Part shown: positions 50,565 to 58,703 of the stretch, in pieces
Layout of the letters: every line of letters starts with the position of its first letter
Position numbering within the stretch: the stretch's first letter is position 1
Assembly: GCA_027021615.1 (NCBI GenBank)
Contig: JALUTY010000122.1
Location: 62,001 to 126,000, forward strand
Direction of reading: 5' to 3'
Source: a bacterium
GTDB taxonomy: Bacteria; Desulfobacterota; Deferrisomatia; Deferrisomatales; Deferrisomataceae
Length of the DNA: 64,000 bases
Made by a program: the position numbers and the translations under genes
The notes under the pieces: model-generated
Databases searched by the model: none
Seen by the model: the letters and a program-made list of their open reading frames with translations, nothing else
What the model was told of the DNA's origin: nothing

Positions 50565-52630
50565 CGTTCAACCCCTTTCCGCCGCTTGCGGACCAGGTCG
50601 TCCAACAGCGCTGTGAACTCCTTTTGGCGGAACCGATCCTTGGGAACGAACGCATCCGCCCCGGCCTCGGCCACCCGGTCGGCCTCCTCGGATCGGTTCG
50701 ACACCACGACCACCGGCAGCCCTGCCAAGGCAGGGGTGCTCCGCACGCGCTGGAGAAGGCCGTAGCCGTCCATCTCGGGCATCTCCAGGTCGGTGACCAC
50801 CACGGCCACGCGCTCGTCCTCGAGCAGCCGCCACGCCTCGGCCCCGGATGCCGCAGGGAGTACCTCGTACCCCTGGGTACGCAGCAGGTGCTCGATCATA
50901 TGTCGGCTCGTCACGGAGTCGTCGGCCACCAGGATCCGGGGCGGCGGCTCGGGTGCGTGGGCGGGGCGCCGATGGGCCGCCTCCAGGTCGTGCCACCGGG
51001 CGTACAGGTCGATCACGTTGAGCACCGGAAGGGCCTCTCCCGTGGGCAGGAACGACACCCCCACGACCATGGGGGCCCCGGCCAGGTGGGGGCCCAGCGG
51101 TTTGATCACCAGCTCCCGCTCACCCTCCACCACGTCCACCTCCACCAGCATGGTCCGGTTGCGAAACCGCAGCCGCACCACCCCGACTCGACCCGCTCGC
51201 TGGGTCCGCTCGATCCCCAGCACCCCCGCCAGGTCCACCACCGGGGCCAGCCGGCCGCCGGCGTCCCATAGTCCCTCCCGGGCCTGGAGCGAGGTCACCG
51301 GCACTGACTCGCACCGGTCCACGAACAGTGAGGGCAGGGCGTAGGGCTCCCCCCCCACCCGCACCACCAACCCCGGCAAAGTGGTCAGGGACAGGGGCAG
51401 CAGCAGCCGAAATCGGGACCACCGGCCGGGCTCGGTCTGGATCACCAGGGACCCGTTGAGTTTCTCGACCCGCAGCTTCACCACGTCGAGCCCCACCCCC
51501 CGGCCGGACACCTCGCTGACCTGCTCCCGGGTGGAGAAGCCCGGGCGACAGAGGAGGTAGAGGGCCTCGTCGTCCGACAGCGCACGTGCGGCCTCGTCGC
51601 CGAGGAGCCCTCGCTCCACGGCCTTGCGCCGGATGTGAGCCGGATCGAGCCCCCGGCCATCGTCCTCCACCTCAATGGCCACGGCATTAGAGCGGTGATA
51701 GGCTCGAAGGACCAGCCTGCCCCGGCGGGGCTTGCCGGCCCGCTCCCTCTGGTCGGGGGGCTCGATCCCGTGGTCCACGGCGTTACGTACCAGATGGGCC
51801 AGGGGGGCCTGAATCGCGCCGAGCAACGAGCGATCCACCTCGGTGAGTCTCCCCTCCACCACCACCTCCACCTCCTTGCCGAGCTCCCGGGCCAGGTCCC
51901 TGGCAGTGCGCCGGAACCCCTCGAGCAGGTCGCCCAGGGGTACCATCCGGAGGGTCAGCACCCGGTCCTGAAGCTCGGAGACCAACTGGTCGAGCTGCCC
52001 CAGCTCGTCCAAGAACTGGCTAAAACCCCGGCCCGCGATCATCCGGGCCATGGCTCGCAGCGCATCGATCTCCGTCGGTTCCAGGGGGCGTTCTGGGTTC
52101 TGCCACCGCAGCAACCCGAGGCCACGGAACCCTCGTCGGAACCGCTCCATCCGAGCCAGGATCGCCGCCCGGTGAGTGGCCAGGTCGTCCACCAGGTTCT
52201 GGAGGTCCTCCAGCCGTTCGGTGGGCACCCGCAGCCGCACGGGCACGGGCTCGGCCGGCGGACAGGGGCGGCAGGGAGCGCCCCCGGGAGGGGAAGACAG
52301 GGGGGGCGGTGGGGTCGGTTGTCCGGCCCGGCCCAGTTCCCCCCGGAGCCGGTCCACTCCTCGGAGCAGCCGGCTCACCGTGTCGGGGCCGAACCCGCCG
52401 GCCTCTGCCTCCCGGAGCAGGTTCTCGAGCTCGTGGGCTTGGCGGCTGATCTCAGCCAGCCCCACCATGCGGGCGCTTCCTTTCACGGTGTGGGCCAGCC
52501 GCATGGCGCTGCGGTGCGCCTCCCGGTCCGAAGGGTTCTCCTCCAGCTGCAGAAGCCTCTGCCCCAGCCGTTCCAGGAGCTCCTCGGCCTCCTCGAGAAA
52601 GATCTTGACGTACTTCTCGTCCACCGACAT
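50561..52630 (-). CDS. cheA: Hybrid chemotaxis kinase CheA-CheY (WspE-like)
   Basis: This 689-residue protein has an N-terminal Hpt domain (phospho-accepting His-47 in LAHTVKGSARMVG) and a dimerisation/kinase core with N box HLVRNAVDHGIEPPDQR and G1 box VEDDGRGLDPAHI. A CheW-like domain (about 415-545) and a C-terminal receiver (about 562-685, VVVTDLEMPEMDGYG) follow. The P2 CheY-binding region appears absent. A CheA fused to a receiver is typical of WspE, FrzE and other non-flagellar chemosensory systems. Confidence 0.92.
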   Translation of the reverse strand: MSVDEKYVKIFLEEAEELLERLGQRLLQLEENPSDREAHRSAMRLAHTVKGSARMVGLAEISRQAHELENLLREAEAGGFGPDTVSRLLRGVDRLRGELGRAGQPTPPPPLSSPPGGAPCRPCPPAEPVPVRLRVPTERLEDLQNLVDDLATHRAAILARMERFRRGFRGLGLLRWQNPERPLEPTEIDALRAMARMIAGRGFSQFLDELGQLDQLVSELQDRVLTLRMVPLGDLLEGFRRTARDLARELGKEVEVVVEGRLTEVDRSLLGAIQAPLAHLVRNAVDHGIEPPDQRERAGKPRRGRLVLRAYHRSNAVAIEVEDDGRGLDPAHIRRKAVERGLLGDEAARALSDDEALYLLCRPGFSTREQVSEVSGRGVGLDVVKLRVEKLNGSLVIQTEPGRWSRFRLLLPLSLTTLPGLVVRVGGEPYALPSLFVDRCESVPVTSLQAREGLWDAGGRLAPVVDLAGVLGIERTQRAGRVGVVRLRFRNRTMLVEVDVVEGERELVIKPLGPHLAGAPMVVGVSFLPTGEALPVLNVIDLYARWHDLEAAHRRPAHAPEPPPRILVADDSVTSRHMIEHLLRTQGYEVLPAASGAEAWRLLEDERVAVVVTDLEMPEMDGYGLLQRVRSTPALAGLPVVVVSNRSEEADRVAEAGADAFVPKDRFRQKEFTALLDDLVRKRRKGVER

Positions 52631-52636
52631 GGGGGA

Positions 52637-54274
52637 TCAGACCGTGAACCCCTGCGCCCCCAGGTTCTCCTGGGCCAGGTGTTTCAGCCGGCGGGCCAGC
52701 TCTTTGAGGCTGATCACCGCCTTCTCCACCTGTTCGGCCGAACGGTTCACCTGCACGGCCACGTCGTTGATGTCGGTGATGGTCAGGACCAGCTGCTCCC
52801 CGGCGGTCGCCTGCTGCTGGGTGGCCACTGTGATCTCCTTGGCCGACTCCTTGGTCTGGCGCACCAGCTCGAGGATCGTCTCCAGGCTCTCGCCGATCTG
52901 GTCCACCCGTTCGGCCCCCGCGCGGACGGTGGTCGTGCCCTTCTCGGTGGTGAGCAGGGTGGTGTTCACCGAGTTTTGGATCTCCTCCACCAGGGCCTTG
53001 ATCTGGCCGGTGGCCTCCACCGTGCGTTGGGCTAGGCGACGGACCTCGCCGGCCACCACCCCGAACCGCTTCCCGTGTTCCCCCGCGCCCGCGGCCTCGA
53101 TGGCCGCGTTGACCGCCAGCAGATGGGTCTGCTCGCTGATCTCGTCGATGATGTCCACGATGCCGCCGATCTTTTGGGACTTCTTCCCCAGGTCCAGCAT
53201 GGAGGCCGCGATCGCGCCCACCTGCCCCTTGACCTCCTTCATGCCGGCCACGGCCTCCTGCACCGCGTCGCGGCCCCGCACACAGGCGTTGAAGGTCTCC
53301 TCCGCCACCTGCTCCACACTCTCCACGTTGGCCGAGATCTCGTTGGAGGTGGCCGCGATCTCTTCGGCCGTGGTGGTGGCCTCCTGCACGGCCGAGGCCT
53401 GCTCCGCTGCTCCGCTCGACTGCTCCATGGCGATGGTCACCAGGTTCTCGCTGGATCGGTGGAGGTCCTCCACAGCCTCGGCCAGGGCCGAGGCCACCGA
53501 TGAGGCCCGCTGGAGGCTCTCCCTCAGGTGGGAGCGCAGCGTGTTCAGGTGGCCCCCCAATCGGGCCATCTCGTCCTCCCCCCGGATCGTCAGCTCCCGG
53601 GTGAGGTCGCCGTCGGCCATGCGACGGGCCGCCTCCTCCAGTCGGTACACCGGCTTGAGCACCAGAAGCCGCAGGCTCCCGACCACCACGGCCACCACCA
53701 CGGCCACGGTCAGGGCGAACAACACCAGCAGGCGGTTACGGATGCCAAAGAGCTGGTCCTCGAAGTCGGAGAAGTCGAACCCGATCAAGATCGCTCCCAG
53801 GTAGGGGCCGTCGGAGGTGTGGCAGGTGCTGCACACGCCCTGGTTCTGCAGGGGCACCGCGTTGGTCACGTGGCCGGATCGTCGGGTCTCCAACAGCCCG
53901 GTGGCGCCGGCGCCGGCCTGCACGAGCCGGGCGAGCTCGGGGTCGTCGAGTTTCTTGCCGATCTCGCCCGGCCTGCCGCTGTAGCGCACCGTCCCGTCGG
54001 GTTGAACTACCCGTAGGGCCTCGATGCCCGCGGTGGACACGGCATTCTCGAGGATCTTCTGGAGCTCCTCCATCTTGCCCTCCACCATGGAGAATAGCAG
54101 CGTGTTGTACACGAAGGTGGCGAAGCCTTGGTTGGTGCGCTCCTGGAGCTCGATCACGGTCCGCCGCTGCACCCAAGCGGTGTAGGCGCTGGCCAGGCCC
54201 AGCAGGATCACCATGGCCACGGCCGTGGAGACCGCGATCTTTGTCGACAAGCTCTTCCGGAACGAGCCGATCAT
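52637..54274 (-). CDS. Methyl-accepting chemoreceptor with haem-c motif in its sensor domain
   Basis: This 545-residue receptor has two transmembrane segments (about 12-33 and 181-203). The periplasmic domain of about 145 residues carries one CxxCH site, CSTCH at 148-152, then a single HAMP and the methyl-accepting coiled coil (hairpin tip ISEQTHLLAVNAAIEAAGAGEHGKRFGVVAGEVRRLAQR). The periplasmic part looks like a single-Cache/PAS-type sensor with covalently bound haem. That type is known from Geobacter receptors and would sense redox state or gases. It is the only receptor in the cassette. Confidence 0.92.
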   Translation of the reverse strand: MIGSFRKSLSTKIAVSTAVAMVILLGLASAYTAWVQRRTVIELQERTNQGFATFVYNTLLFSMVEGKMEELQKILENAVSTAGIEALRVVQPDGTVRYSGRPGEIGKKLDDPELARLVQAGAGATGLLETRRSGHVTNAVPLQNQGVCSTCHTSDGPYLGAILIGFDFSDFEDQLFGIRNRLLVLFALTVAVVVAVVVGSLRLLVLKPVYRLEEAARRMADGDLTRELTIRGEDEMARLGGHLNTLRSHLRESLQRASSVASALAEAVEDLHRSSENLVTIAMEQSSGAAEQASAVQEATTTAEEIAATSNEISANVESVEQVAEETFNACVRGRDAVQEAVAGMKEVKGQVGAIAASMLDLGKKSQKIGGIVDIIDEISEQTHLLAVNAAIEAAGAGEHGKRFGVVAGEVRRLAQRTVEATGQIKALVEEIQNSVNTTLLTTEKGTTTVRAGAERVDQIGESLETILELVRQTKESAKEITVATQQQATAGEQLVLTITDINDVAVQVNRSAEQVEKAVISLKELARRLKHLAQENLGAQGFTV

Positions 54275-54344
54275 GGATCTCTCCTTCGCGGTAGTCAGGG
54301 TTCGGAAGACAGGGAGCGCAGGGCTGGATCCCTCGCACGCCGGC

Positions 54345-54929
54345 TCATTCGGTCCCGTCCCCTGCCTCGCTGCCGTCTGCCGGAACGGCCTCGTCCGGTT
54401 GGCGCCGGACGTCGGGCACTGCCGACCCCTGCACGAGCCCATCGGGGTTGAGAACGGTCACCGGTTCCTGTGCCTGCCACTGCCCCTCCACGGTGCTCTC
54501 CGGGGCACCGGCCCACGGCGCTTCGATCGGTTGAATCTCCTCGGGGGACACCGGCACCACGTCCACGATCCGGTCCACGGTGAACGCGGCCCGTAGGTCT
54601 CCGCTCGCCACCAGGACCAGATAGCCCCCCGGGCCGCCGCGAGTCCCGGGGATCGCGAGGAACCGGTTCGTGTCCACCACGGACACGACCTCACCCCGCA
54701 CCCCGGCTACCCCCAAGATGTACTCTGGCAGGCCGGGCAGCCGGGTGATCCGAGGCCGCCGCACCACGCCGCGCCCAGCTTCGGCCGGCAGAGCAAACCG
54801 ACGGCCGGCGGACTCGAACACCAGGTAAGGGCGACCACCGGCCGGGCCTTCGGCCTCCGTCTGATGCGCCCAGTACTCTGACCGCAGAGCCTCGAGCCAG
54901 GCGGCCAGGTCCGTGGACGGAGACCTCAC
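54345..54929 (-). CDS. cheW: CheW-type coupling protein
   Basis: This 194-residue protein has a CheW domain (about 30-150: PYLVFESAGRRFALPAEAGRGVVRRPRITRLP, then ILGVAGVRGEVVSVVD), plus a proline/acid-rich C-terminal tail of about 40 residues. It would couple the receptor to CheA. The GTG start overlaps the cheR stop by GTGA. Only one separate CheW is present, whereas the canonical Wsp system has two. Confidence 0.87.
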   Translation of the reverse strand: MRSPSTDLAAWLEALRSEYWAHQTEAEGPAGGRPYLVFESAGRRFALPAEAGRGVVRRPRITRLPGLPEYILGVAGVRGEVVSVVDTNRFLAIPGTRGGPGGYLVLVASGDLRAAFTVDRIVDVVPVSPEEIQPIEAPWAGAPESTVEGQWQAQEPVTVLNPDGLVQGSAVPDVRRQPDEAVPADGSEAGDGTE

Positions 54930-56722
54930 GGCTCATCTCTCCTTTCCGGGAGACCCAGGCTGGACTCCAGAATCTCGGCCACGGTCCGGGCCTCCATGCC
55001 GCCGGTCATCCACCGAGGCACCCGCAGGCCCGAGCGAAGAGCCCGAAGGGCACGGCCCGCCTCGGCAGCCGCTGAGGTCCGATCTCCCCGGCGAAGGAGG
55101 ATCCACGCCCGATTCACGCGGGCCATGACGAGGGTCGGGTCTTTGAACAGGGCCTCGTCGTAGCGAATCAGGGCCCCGGCGTCGTCGCCGGAGCGCTCCT
55201 GGAGGAGGCCGCACAGGTAGCACGCCTCGGCCGGGGCCGACGGGGATGCCGCGGCCTGGCGGGCCGCCACCAGGGCCTCCTGCTCCCGCCCCTCGTTGGC
55301 GAGGAGCAAGGCCTGGCCAACCATGCCCCGAGGGTCGGTGGGGTCGGCATCCAAGAGGCTCTGGAACCGTTCCTGGGCCTTGTCGAACTCCTCGACGTCC
55401 AGCAGCGCCAGGCCGGCCCGGTAGATGGCCTCCGGATCGTCCACCGCTCCCGCCCGCACGCGGCCGGGAGCGGTGGACGGAGGTAGGGATGCTGGGGGGT
55501 CGTCCACGCGACGGTAATAAAAGCATCCCGCGCACCGGACCGGCTCCAGCCCGGGCCTGCGGGGCCAGATCGTCTCCGAAGGGCCCAGGAACAGGGCCCC
55601 GTCGGGTTCCAACGAGGCCGAGAGTAGATCGAGCGTCTCGGCCACGGCCTCCGGGCGGAAATAGATGAGGGTGTTGCGGCAGAACACGGCAGCGAACGGG
55701 CCGTCGCGCCGCACCCACTCCCGGGTGTCGAGGGCGAGCAGGTCCCGGCGTTCGAACCGGACCATTCGCCGCAGGTGGGCCGGCACCTCCCAGCCGTCCC
55801 CCCAGGGGCGGAGATGCCGGCGGAGAACCTCGGGGGGGATGTTGCGGACGGCCCGCTGGCCGTAACGTCCCCGGCGTGCCCGGGCGAGGCTCGGTGCGTG
55901 GTTGTCGGTGGCCACGATCTCCACCGGTGGCTCGGCTCCGAGCACCTCGAGGCAGGCGATGGCCAAGGAGTAAGGCTCCTCGCCCGAGGCGCAGCCGGCG
56001 GACCAGATCTTCGCGGGCCGGCCCCGCAGCCGAGGGAGCACCTCGCTCATCAGGGCCGTGAACTGACCGGCGTGTCGCCAGAAATGGGTTTCGTTCACGG
56101 CGAGCAGAAGGGTCAGGGCGTCAAGCTCCTGGGCGCGAAACCGGGCCGAGGCGAGGCGGCGCAGGTAGGTCTGGGCCGTGGGCAGCAACCGGGCCACCAG
56201 CCGAACCCCCACGGCCTCCGCCAGGGCCCGGCGCCGGTCGGCCCGGATGGCCAGGCCTCGGTGCTGCTCCACCAACGCGGCGACCTGCGTGAGCTCTCGT
56301 GGGCCGGGGTCGGCTGCCGCCAACGGCCAGGCGCGGGCGAAGGCCGGCCACTCCCGGGCGGCCGCCAGCACGGCCGAGGCCAAGGAGCGGGGGTCGACGT
56401 CTTCCGAGAAGGCCTGGTAGACCCGGGGCTCCAGGTCCGTGGCAGAGGGAGCGGGGCACACCAGGATCACGGCCGGGGGGGGCGTGGCCCGGCTGCGGGT
56501 CCATTCCAGGGGCCCCCGGAGGCAAGCGGGGTCTGCCGTGCACACCACGGCCACGGGCAGATCTCCGGCCAGGGCCTGGTCCAGAGCCTCGGCAGCCGAG
56601 GCTCGCACCCCGATTCGGCTCAGTGCCTCGGCCACACGCCGCGCCTCGGCTGGCCGGTCGGCGGCCACCCACGCCAGGGGGGTGGGAGGAGAGTCAAGGA
56701 GGGGCGGTGCGGCCAGGTTCAC
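54926..56722 (-). CDS. cheR: CheR methyltransferase with receiver-like N-terminus and TPR C-terminus (WspC-like)
   Basis: This 598-residue protein begins with about 120 residues that look like a receiver fold without the phosphorylation aspartate (PLAWVAADRPAEARRVAEALS ... PVAVVCTADP ... VILVCPAP). A CheR domain follows (about 150-420), with NETHFWRHAGQF, the SAM site IWSAGCASGEEPYSLAIACLE, and CRNTLIYF. Three or so TPR repeats (about 440-570) complete it. CheR-TPR proteins are typical of Wsp-like and other non-flagellar pathways. It is the first gene of the cassette and overlaps corC by 29 bp. Confidence 0.88.
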   Translation of the reverse strand: MNLAAPPLLDSPPTPLAWVAADRPAEARRVAEALSRIGVRASAAEALDQALAGDLPVAVVCTADPACLRGPLEWTRSRATPPPAVILVCPAPSATDLEPRVYQAFSEDVDPRSLASAVLAAAREWPAFARAWPLAAADPGPRELTQVAALVEQHRGLAIRADRRRALAEAVGVRLVARLLPTAQTYLRRLASARFRAQELDALTLLLAVNETHFWRHAGQFTALMSEVLPRLRGRPAKIWSAGCASGEEPYSLAIACLEVLGAEPPVEIVATDNHAPSLARARRGRYGQRAVRNIPPEVLRRHLRPWGDGWEVPAHLRRMVRFERRDLLALDTREWVRRDGPFAAVFCRNTLIYFRPEAVAETLDLLSASLEPDGALFLGPSETIWPRRPGLEPVRCAGCFYYRRVDDPPASLPPSTAPGRVRAGAVDDPEAIYRAGLALLDVEEFDKAQERFQSLLDADPTDPRGMVGQALLLANEGREQEALVAARQAAASPSAPAEACYLCGLLQERSGDDAGALIRYDEALFKDPTLVMARVNRAWILLRRGDRTSAAAEAGRALRALRSGLRVPRWMTGGMEARTVAEILESSLGLPERRDEP

Positions 56723-57563
56723 CTGCGGACGCTTCCTCGTTGGGGGGGCGACGGATCAAGACCTCTTTGACCCGCCTCTTATCGGCGTCGCGCACGGTGA
56801 ACTCAAGTCCGCGGTAACGGAAGGCTTCTCCGGGGCGGGGAATCCGCCCCAACACGTGGAACACCAGGCCCCCCACCGTCTCGAACTCCTGGGTGTCCAG
56901 CTCCAGCCCCAGGAGGTTCTCGAGCCTCTCCATTTCGACCCGGCCCGAGACCCGAAGCCCCTCTCGGGTCTCCCGGACCTCGCCGTCCAGCTCGGGCTCG
57001 TCCTCGATCTCCCCCACGATCTCCTCGACCACATCCGAGGGGGTCACCAGCCCGGAGACCCCCCCGTACTCGTCCACGGCCAGGATCAAGGGGACCCGGT
57101 TGCGTTTGAACTCCTCGAGCAACGCCTCTAGGGTCAGGGTCTCGGGCACGAACACCGCGGGCCGGCACAACGGCTCCAAGGGAGGGAAGGGTGGCTTCGT
57201 GCCCCAGTACCGCAGGACGTCGCGGGCCGTCACAAACCCGATCACCTGGTCGAGAGTGTCCTGGTACACCGGGATCCGGGAGTGGCCCTCTTCCACCATC
57301 CGTCGGACCAGCTCTGGGAGCGGCTCGTCCCGGGCCACGGCCACGATCTCGGTGCGGGGCACCATGATCTCCCGGACCCGGGTGCGGCGCAGGGCGAGGA
57401 CCGAGAGGAGCATCTCCTCCTCCTCGGGCTGGAGAACGCCCTCGGCCGTGCCCTCCTCGATCAGGTCCTCCATCTGCTGCACCAGGTCCCGCCGGGGCCG
57501 GAGCCGACGTCGGATCCATTCGAGGAGGATCCCCAGGGGGGTGGGGCGGGACTCGGCCTTCAT
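56694..57563 (-). CDS. corC: CBS-domain protein of the CorC/HlyC family
   Basis: This 289-residue cytosolic protein has two CBS domains (IMVPRTEIVAVARDEPLPELVRRM and VPETLTLEALLEEFKRNRVPLILAVDEYGGVSGLVT) and a C-terminal CorC_HlyC (transporter-associated) domain. It lacks the membrane DUF21 domain, as does E. coli CorC/YbeX. Its place beside ybeY matches the ybeY-ybeX-lnt grouping of E. coli. It may act in magnesium homeostasis or ribosome-related functions. The ATG overlaps the previous stop. Confidence 0.9.
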   Translation of the reverse strand: MKAESRPTPLGILLEWIRRRLRPRRDLVQQMEDLIEEGTAEGVLQPEEEEMLLSVLALRRTRVREIMVPRTEIVAVARDEPLPELVRRMVEEGHSRIPVYQDTLDQVIGFVTARDVLRYWGTKPPFPPLEPLCRPAVFVPETLTLEALLEEFKRNRVPLILAVDEYGGVSGLVTPSDVVEEIVGEIEDEPELDGEVRETREGLRVSGRVEMERLENLLGLELDTQEFETVGGLVFHVLGRIPRPGEAFRYRGLEFTVRDADKRRVKEVLIRRPPNEEASAGEPGRTAPP

Positions 57564-58267
57564 GGCATTCCCCCCGGCAGGACCAGGTAGTGAAGGGCCA
57601 GGGCCAGACCAGCACCCAGCGCCCCGCCGGCCAGGACCTCGCCCCGGGAATGGATCCGCAGAAGGAGCCGGCTGTGGCTCACCATGAGGGCCAGCAGCCC
57701 GGCCAGGGCGGCCACCATCCAGTCCCGCGTGTGCAAGGTGAGAAGGGTCGCCACGGCGAACGAGACCGCCGCGTGGCCCGAAGGAAAGCCGCCGTGAAGG
57801 GGCGCGCCCCGCCCCAGGAGGGCCTTCAGCAGCACCACGGCCACGATCACGGTCAGGAGGATCGCGGCCGCGGCCATGGGACCGGCCGGCCCGGTGGGCA
57901 GGGCCGCCCCGAACTGGGACAGACGCGGCCCGAGGACCACCCACCCCACGGCGGCCGCGCCGAACGAGGCCACGAGCACGGCTCCGGCAGCCACGTCCTT
58001 GGCCGAGCGGGCCAGAGGGTCGTACCGGGGGCAGGCCAGGTCCACCAGGGACTCGAAGGCGGTGTTGATGAGCTCGGCTACGAGCACCAGCCCGGCCGCC
58101 AGGCACAGCAGCGCGAACTCCCCCGGCGTGACCCCCAGCCGGGGCGCGAGCACCAGGACGCCCAGCGCGGCCAAGGAGTGCCACCGCATGTGCCGCTGGG
58201 TGCGCACCGCCTCGAGCACCCCCTCCACGGCGCAGTTCAGGGTTTCGAGCCAGGTCTCAGGTTTCAC
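57560..58267 (-). CDS. dgkA: DgkA-PAP2 fusion: diacylglycerol/undecaprenol kinase with phosphatase domain
   Basis: This 235-residue membrane protein joins a DgkA-type kinase (about 1-120; AVRTQRHMRWHSLAA, LVAELINTAFESLVDL, ARSAKDVAAGAVL) to a PAP2-type phosphatase (about 130-235; KALLGRGAPLHGGFPSGHAAVSFA and SHSRLLLRIHSRGEVLAGGALG). The combination could phosphorylate and dephosphorylate lipids such as undecaprenol or diacylglycerol in one polypeptide. The start is a GTG at 58267, overlapping the ybeY end by 11 bp. Confidence 0.85.
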   Translation of the reverse strand: MKPETWLETLNCAVEGVLEAVRTQRHMRWHSLAALGVLVLAPRLGVTPGEFALLCLAAGLVLVAELINTAFESLVDLACPRYDPLARSAKDVAAGAVLVASFGAAAVGWVVLGPRLSQFGAALPTGPAGPMAAAAILLTVIVAVVLLKALLGRGAPLHGGFPSGHAAVSFAVATLLTLHTRDWMVAALAGLLALMVSHSRLLLRIHSRGEVLAGGALGAGLALALHYLVLPGGMP

Positions 58268-58703
58268 GTCGGATCCGCTCGAACAGCTCCTCCTGCCGGG
58301 CCTCCATCTCGGCCGCCCGGTGGGCCTGGTCCCCCTCGTGATCGTACCCCAGCAGATGCAGGAGGCCGTGCAGACACAGGTAGAACACCATGTCCTCCAA
58401 GGACCAGCCGGCCTCCTCGGCCTCGCGGGCCGCAGTGTCCAGGCTGACCACCACGTCCCCCAGCACGGCCGGGTCCACCGCCCCGGTCTCCCCCTCGCGT
58501 TGGGAGAAGCTGATCACGTTCGTGGGCGAGTCAAGTCCGAAATGGGTGCGGTGCAGGTCCTGGATGTCTCCGTCGGAGCACAGCCACACCGAGAGCTCGG
58601 TGGACGGTTCACAGCCCGAGGCGTTTAAGGCGCTCTCCAGGCGCCTCCGGAGCCGCTCCTCGCCGATCCGCTCCGGTCGGTCGTTTCGGATCCAGATGTC
58701 CAT
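58257..58703 (-). CDS. ybeY: rRNA maturation endoribonuclease YbeY
   Basis: This 148-residue metalloprotein acts in 16S rRNA processing and ribosome quality control. It has the zinc signature HGLLHLLGYDHEGDQAH and the conserved NVISFSQREGE with GDVVVSLDTA. The ATG at 58703 lies within the last 95 bp of the pgpH coding region. Confidence 0.94.
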   Translation of the reverse strand: MDIWIRNDRPERIGEERLRRRLESALNASGCEPSTELSVWLCSDGDIQDLHRTHFGLDSPTNVISFSQREGETGAVDPAVLGDVVVSLDTAAREAEEAGWSLEDMVFYLCLHGLLHLLGYDHEGDQAHRAAEMEARQEELFERIRRET

